Origin: Amoebidium appalachense
Taxonomy: Eukaryota; Ichthyosporea
Assembly (NCBI GenBank): GCA_963693365.1
Contig: CAVNZM010000013.1
Coordinates: 8,432,001-8,496,000, forward strand
Direction of reading: 5' to 3'
Length of the DNA stretch: 64,000 bases
Below are positions 51,858 through 64,000 of this stretch, in pieces; the stretch's first letter is position 1; the number at the start of each line of letters is the position of its first letter. A program made the translations under genes and the position numbers. The notes under the pieces are model-generated. The model did no database searches. It was not told where the DNA came from and was given only the letters and a program-made list of their open reading frames with translations.

Positions 51858-52160
51858 GTTGGGCGCTCATCTTTCACATGAAACCCATGGCTTGTTGTGT
51901 TCGCGGACTCAGCAAGTTTCGTCCGTTTGATCATGAATCATGTTGTTGTCGAGCATGAATTCAAAAACTTGCAACAGCGTCGGCAACCAATAAAAGCTAG
52001 GGAAGGCCTTGTTAGTTACCGTACCAAAGACAAAAAAGGTGTAAACTTATGTTTTCTTACTGGCTGTACAAAAAAAAGCGGGCTCCTGGGCCCCAATAGC
52101 TCGCGGTATCCTTCCGAAACAAGCATTCCTAAAGTACTGCGGTCAGAGTACTTATGGCCG

Positions 52161-52486
52161 CTAAGTTCTCCGATCAGAGTACATTTCGGATGCATCAATA
52201 TGGGGAAACATAACACCAACAGAATCAACCGGAACACCAAGATATTTGTATTCTGGAACTATAGGTACAGGTTTAGATGATAGTGTAAATGTGTGTAAAT
52301 TGTTAGCTATATCAGGTACAAGAACACCACATTTGTCTATGTTAAGAATCATAAGGTTTGCCTTGCACCACTCTGACACTACATCGAACAATCTTTGCAG
52401 GCGTCTAGGGGTACGGGCAAGGAGGGACAGATCATCAGCATAGAGAAGTGCAGGCGGAAAGTTATTAATAGGGTCATCACAAAGTT
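52161..52486 (-). mobile_element. Non-LTR retrotransposon reverse transcriptase core fragment
   Basis: The minus-strand frame contains LLYADDLSLLAR, the catalytic YADD box of reverse transcriptase. It continues with LNIDKCGVLV and YKYLGVPVDS, the palm and start of the thumb in LINE-type enzymes. It stops at 52161 just where the C-terminal fragment at 49248 would continue, with the piggyBac-type gene in between. The start is cut off by a stop codon near 52489. The fragment is not functional alone. Confidence 0.8.
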
Positions 52487-52802
52487 AGAATAATTACGTA
52501 ATTAGCATTTCAAGGGCCGGTGGCTCATCCAATGGTACGTATTCCGATGAGTCACGATGCAAGAATAACGCAAAAACGAAAACCAAAGCCTTCTCAGGAG
52601 GGAAAACGATGGCTGCCTGCCGGGACCAAGCTCAGTTCGGACCACTTGGTGTTTAGCGTGCGATTATTTTTTGTTTGCAATTTTCTTTTTTTTTTTTTTT
52701 TGGGCGGGCGTTCCCACAACATCTCCAGGAATATTCCTTTCTGCCAGTACAGTAGTGACCAAGTAGTGCCTTGAAATTGTGTAAATTTAAAGTAAATACA
52801 CG

Positions 52803-59719
<6,917 letters not shown>

Positions 59720-59913
59720 ATGGAGCACCGCAAGTACACGGGCATCTCGCCGGTGTGAAAGGCTGCCACCATCACCAGCAACCCCAGCAAGGGAGAGGGA
59801 CCAATCGAAGTCGATAGACCTCCGCCTACCGGCGGGTTGTAATGTTTGCCCTTGGGTGGTCGCCCAGGGGGGGGGGGGGGGTTATCAATATTGGATTTGC
59901 CCGGTCCTTTTTA

Positions 59914-59960
<47 letters not shown>

Positions 59961-60386
59961 CCTTGGGCTTTTGGTTTTCATACCACACACACTCCTTCTC
60001 TCTTTCTTTGTGCTACAGTGGGTGTGTCGGTGGGATGGTGTGGATGGTGGATCAGGTGGGTAGGTACTTGGGTGTGAGTGTGTGTGCCCCCGTTTTTATT
60101 CATTATTTATGTATTCATTTTTCTTCATTTACTAGTTTTTTTTTTTCCTTCTTTTTTTTTGGTGGGGGGGGGGGGGGGATGGAAGGTATATAATGATGGT
60201 AGGCAGTGATAATGTGCTCTTAGCCTACGGTGGGCTAATGAGCCCACCTTTTAGAAGGTGTAGTGGTTATTTTGTGATAAATGTTTTGTATCAGATGTAT
60301 GTATCTATTATTGTAGTATTACACTGATTGCGGCCGAAACGGCTGTGGACCGGGTCCTCAGAGTCTAGCCTGCCTTGATTGGCAGG

Positions 60387-60392
60387 CAATAA
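60387..60392 (+). terminator. Polyadenylation signal AATAAA of the recombinase-like gene
   Basis: AATAAA lies about 670 nt after the stop codon, immediately downstream of a short inverted repeat (gcctgccttgattggcaggc). It is the first canonical signal after the gene on this strand. Confidence 0.55.
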
Positions 60393-60461
60393 AGTTTCTT
60401 ATCAGTGCCCTAAATTCTAGCCAGTCCTTTCGATGATGGCAGTATCCATACTGGTACGAGT

Positions 60462-60503
<42 letters not shown>

Positions 60504-60701
60504 ATACACACAGACGCACAAAAAAAAAAAAGAAAAAGAAAAGAAAATATTTCCTTAGAAAGCCATTGAATGTCTCGTCTCTGTAGAGCACAACGTCCAT
60601 GCACCACCACCACCACCATCAAATTTCATCGATGTCTCACTCACACGTCCATTTTTCATTTGCAGAATGCATTGTGTGTGTGCGTTTACATGTGTATGTG
60701 T

Positions 60702-60709
60702 CATGTGTT

Positions 60710-60764
<55 letters not shown>

Positions 60765-60775
60765 GATGTGCCACG

Positions 60776-60850
<75 letters not shown>
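60702..60850. repeat. (GT)n microsatellite between the last two genes
   Basis: Two (GT)n runs are separated by gatgtgccacgggg. The rest of the 59720-61246 intergenic stretch shows no gene. Confidence 0.95.
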
Positions 60851-60854
<4 letters not shown>

Positions 60855-61246
60855 TCTTGTGTACACATATATCTGTTATGATAGAATAGTCTATCTGTTT
60901 ATTCCTGCTCTTCCCAGTCACGTACTTAGCCTGTTCCCGCCTATCCCGCCCCCGCGTACTTGGGGACCGCCTGGGGCCAGGAACAATAACTGCCTTCCTA
61001 TTGGCTAGTACATAATCCCGATCTATCTGTAATCCTGATTGGTTGGTTTCAAAGTTTGGCGCGCCAAGCTGGCAGGCTCACAGCTGTGCTGCTTTGTAGC
61101 TTGTGCATGTACACGACGAGTTCAGTCTCATATGTGGGCTTATTCATATATGAACACGTGACATAGGGTAGACAGAAGGAGTTGGTAGTTTGTCCATATA
61201 CGTCCAGAGGGCATAAGGGGTGTTTGTTCACAGCCCACCTTCAACT

Positions 61247-61735
61247 ATGGCACGCACACTCGAGGACGAGTCCACGGCTATGCTGGACGCTGGCAGCACT
61301 GCCCCATCCAAACAAGCAAAGACGACGCGCAGCCTGAGGGAAACAAATAGTAAGCAGTGGCCATCCCCAACGTGCCTGCTCGCCCTCCCTCCATCACGCT
61401 CCCTCTTCCCCTTGCCTCTCGTTCAACCACACACACACACCCCCTCTCGCTCCCCCCCCCCCCCCCCCCCCCCCACCTCCCCCGCCTCCCCCACCTCCCC
61501 CCCTCTCCCCCCTGCTCCCTTTCTCGCACACTCTCTTCCCCCCGCCCGCCGTCTCCCTCCCTCCCTCCCTTTATCACTCTCTTTCTCTCTCTCTGGCTCC
61601 CCCCACCTCTCTGCTCCCTCCCTCCCTTTCTCCCTTTCTCTCTCTCTCCCTCTCTCTCTTCCCCCTCCCCCCCCCCCCCCCCTGTATTGCTCTCTTGCTC
61701 TCTCTCTCTCTCTCCCCCTCTCTCTCCCCCTCTCT

Positions 61736-61817
<82 letters not shown>

Positions 61818-62053
61818 CTCTCTCGCCCTCTCTCTCGCTCTCTCTCTCTCTCTCTGCGCTCTCTCTCTCCCTCCCTCTCTCTCTCCCCTTCCCCCCTCCC
61901 CCCCTCTCTCTCCTCTCCCCCCCCCCCTCCGAGCTATCTTCTTTCTTCTACTCCCCCCCCCCCCCCCATACACACACATGCACACGCAGACCTCGCATGC
62001 ACACATGCATGCAGGAACACGTGTGTGTGTGTGCGCGGGCACACACACGCACA

Positions 62054-62108
<55 letters not shown>

Positions 62109-63340
62109 CCCTTTCAGGTGTTTGTAGTTTGGTCCCTCCTACCCCCCCTCCTCTGCCCCCTCCCCCTCTTCTTCCTTCTCATGCTCCCCATTCCCCCGGG
62201 TTTTTACCTTCACCTCCTATGTCCCGGCTTGTGCCACCACCTCATCTGTCAGGTCCCACCGACAGCACCCACCCACACGTTAATCTCGCCCAATTTGTTA
62301 CTATATAAGGTATTGGTTTCCGTGGCGCAAAAAAAGATATGGAACTCTCTTTCCTACGTATGTCCATTAGGAATGACTGCTACACATCTTTTCCATTTCC
62401 AAAAGCAGCCTCGGCCTCTCCATCAGTGATCACCCCTCTGCTTGCCCCCCCTCCCCCCCCCCACACCCACACCCCCCCCACACATACATCCCTTTACCTC
62501 CGGCCCCTTTCTCCCCTGCCGCACACACCTACCCCCGTACAGGCCCTTCTCCCCCTGGCTGCACCTACATACCCATCCTTTTATGTGGGCCCAACTCCCA
62601 CTGCCTCCCTATCTATGTTTCCTTTCTCTCGTTCCCCCCTCTTTGTACGTACACCAATGGTTTGGTATATTTAACAGCAGTGGCTGACGGGTGGTCTAAT
62701 TATAGGCATGGCGGCGCTGTCTGGGCTTGTCAAGTTGCAGCTGGACCAGAAGGTGCAGGGTCATGCAGCCCTGCTCGAGGTGGGTGTGGCTCTGGGAAGA
62801 GTGGGGGGGATAGGGTGGGTGGGTTGAAATGGGTGGGTGAGTGTGGTTGAATGTTTGGTTGAGTCTGTGCCCGGGAGAGACCTGTGTGTTAGGGGAGAAG
62901 AGGGGGAGGGGAGAGGGGGGAGGGGAGGGGGGGACGAAAATGGAATCAGGAGGTTAAGCGCAAGGGAAAGTGGGAGAGCGAGGGGTGGGGTGGGTGTATG
63001 CCTAAAACGAGAAAGAGGAATGACCTGACTGCATCACATGGCTTGGTTGAGGAACCCAATTAGAACGACCATTATGGTGTCGTTGCTGATTATGGGATCA
63101 TCCTGTCACTTCGTGTTGTCCACACCTTTTTTTTTCCTCTTTTGGTGGGGGGGGGGGAGGGGGGGGGGGGGGGGGGGTCGTCACTTCAAGCCATTCGTAC
63201 TTCATTTCCCATTTACCCCCTTTTTATGCAGTCCACCCTTCTCCCTTCCCCCCTCCCCCCCCCCTCCCCCCTCCCCCGCAAAGCCCCCCAAAATAAGAAA
63301 AAAAGAAAGAAAACAAAGGGGGAAAAGCACATTCACACAC

Positions 63341-63399
<59 letters not shown>

Positions 63400-63434
63400 A
63401 GACACACACACAAGCACGCACGCGCGCGCACGCG

Positions 63435-63477
<43 letters not shown>

Positions 63478-63817
63478 TCTCTCTCTCTCTCTCTCTCTCT
63501 CCCCCCCCACCCTCTCTCTCTCTCTTGCGTTTGTTGGCTTTAACTTGTAAGGAGTTTAGTTCGCGAGGGAAAGGGGGGGGTAAGGGGGGGGAGCTCATCA
63601 CCCCATGGATGCTGGTGTAACTTACGAGCATGTGTCTGTGCAGACTCGGGGCAGCCAGGCCCCTCTTCCCCGTATAGTTCGCAACCATGGCCTGCTGCTG
63701 GCAGCCCAGGCATTGTGGGCCCACAGTGCAAGACAGATGAAGGGGCTGGAGGGGTCACAGGAGGAGGGCAAGGTGGGCGTGTGGAAGGACATGCAGAGGA
63801 GAGTGGACTTCACACGG
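61247..63817 (+). CDS. Unrecognised gene, first three exons; runs past the window
   Basis: Exon 1 (61247-61349) starts ATG and encodes 34 residues rich in Thr, Ser and Lys (MARTLEDESTAMLDAG). It ends before gtaagc in phase 1. Exon 2 (62706-62779) and exon 3 (63644-63817) continue in phase to TRGSQAPLPRIVRNHGLLL and RRVDFTR, ending before gtaggt. The predicted protein is helical and soluble so far, with no motif I can name. The end lies beyond 64000. An optional Pro-rich exon could lie near 62119-62250, but it lacks a good donor. It follows the recombinase-like gene on the same strand, about 1.5 kb after its stop. Confidence 0.6.
61560..61900. repeat. (CT)n microsatellite in intron 1 of the last gene
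   Basis: Long CT and CTCTCC runs occur here. The reading frame of exon 1 happens to stay open through this tract to 62308, which I treat as coincidence. Confidence 0.9.
63340..63520. repeat. (CA)n, (CG)n and (CT)n tract in intron 2 of the last gene
   Basis: A perfect (CA)n run is followed by a GCGC-rich block, more (CA)n and then (CT)n. Confidence 0.93.
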
Positions 63818-64000
63818 GTAGGTGCTGTGGCATGGATCTGGCCATGTGGGAATTGGTGCGGTTTCCTTTAAAACCGGAAAGGTTGCCGTTTTGTGTGCAC
63901 CTGGTGCAAGAACTGCCCACACAGCATGTAGTGTAGTCCTACTTCCATGTGTAGCACTGATCACTCCCAGCCATATTCCCCCACCTTACCCCGAATTCTT

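Noticed and set aside
52016-52280. Short open frames on both strands just beyond the transposase start
   Set aside because: They overlap the reverse transcriptase fragment or have no recognisable content.
62119-62308. Pro-rich exon of the last gene
   Set aside because: The acceptor is good and the phase fits, but no convincing donor precedes the stop; kept only as a possibility.

Overview
This is intron-rich nuclear DNA from a eukaryote. The main gene is a receptor tyrosine kinase (RTK) with HRDLAARN and DFG motifs. That points to Holozoa, meaning animals or their unicellular relatives such as choanoflagellates, filastereans or ichthyosporeans. The very long poly-C, (CA)n and (CT)n introns and the mix of transposons make me favour a unicellular holozoan, but the species is not established. 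No database was searched. All exon joins were read by eye from splice signals and reading phase.

Region 1 (1-28916, + strand): one RTK gene that I resolve into 38 exons with consistent phases (7035 nt, 2344 residues plus stop). The protein order is signal peptide, short Cys-rich exon, 17 EGF-like modules (one per exon, all phase 1-1), Thr/Pro/Ser-rich stalk, about 575 residues of hexapeptide-type repeats (probable left-handed beta-helix), one transmembrane helix, complete tyrosine kinase domain, and a tail with tyrosine motifs. The introns are mostly simple repeats. The kinase exon 33 is unusual. Its 3' splice acceptor is duplicated just upstream, and its 5' splice donor is amplified into a 39-bp minisatellite of 17 copies.

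Region 2 (about 30.2-45.8 kb): a tandem segmental duplication of a roughly 6.5-7.5 kb unit. Each unit holds a head-to-head pair of intronless genes for an unrecognised secreted protein of 206-207 residues. There are four intact copies and one 5'-truncated copy. A conserved promoter block precedes both genes of each pair. The second unit carries an AT-rich insert of about 1.1 kb with tRNA-like sequences, possibly of mitochondrial origin.

Region 3 (about 45.8-52.5 kb): a mobile-element graveyard. It holds pieces of a non-LTR retrotransposon family with a shared 3' end, a frameshifted RuvC-like Holliday-junction resolvase, and a full-length piggyBac-type transposase lying between two retrotransposon fragments.

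Region 4 (52.8-64 kb): an 11-exon gene for a CCHC-knuckle plus tyrosine-recombinase protein of 511 residues whose first catalytic Arg position appears to be Ser, so it may be domesticated. It is followed by the first three exons of an unrecognised gene that runs off the window.
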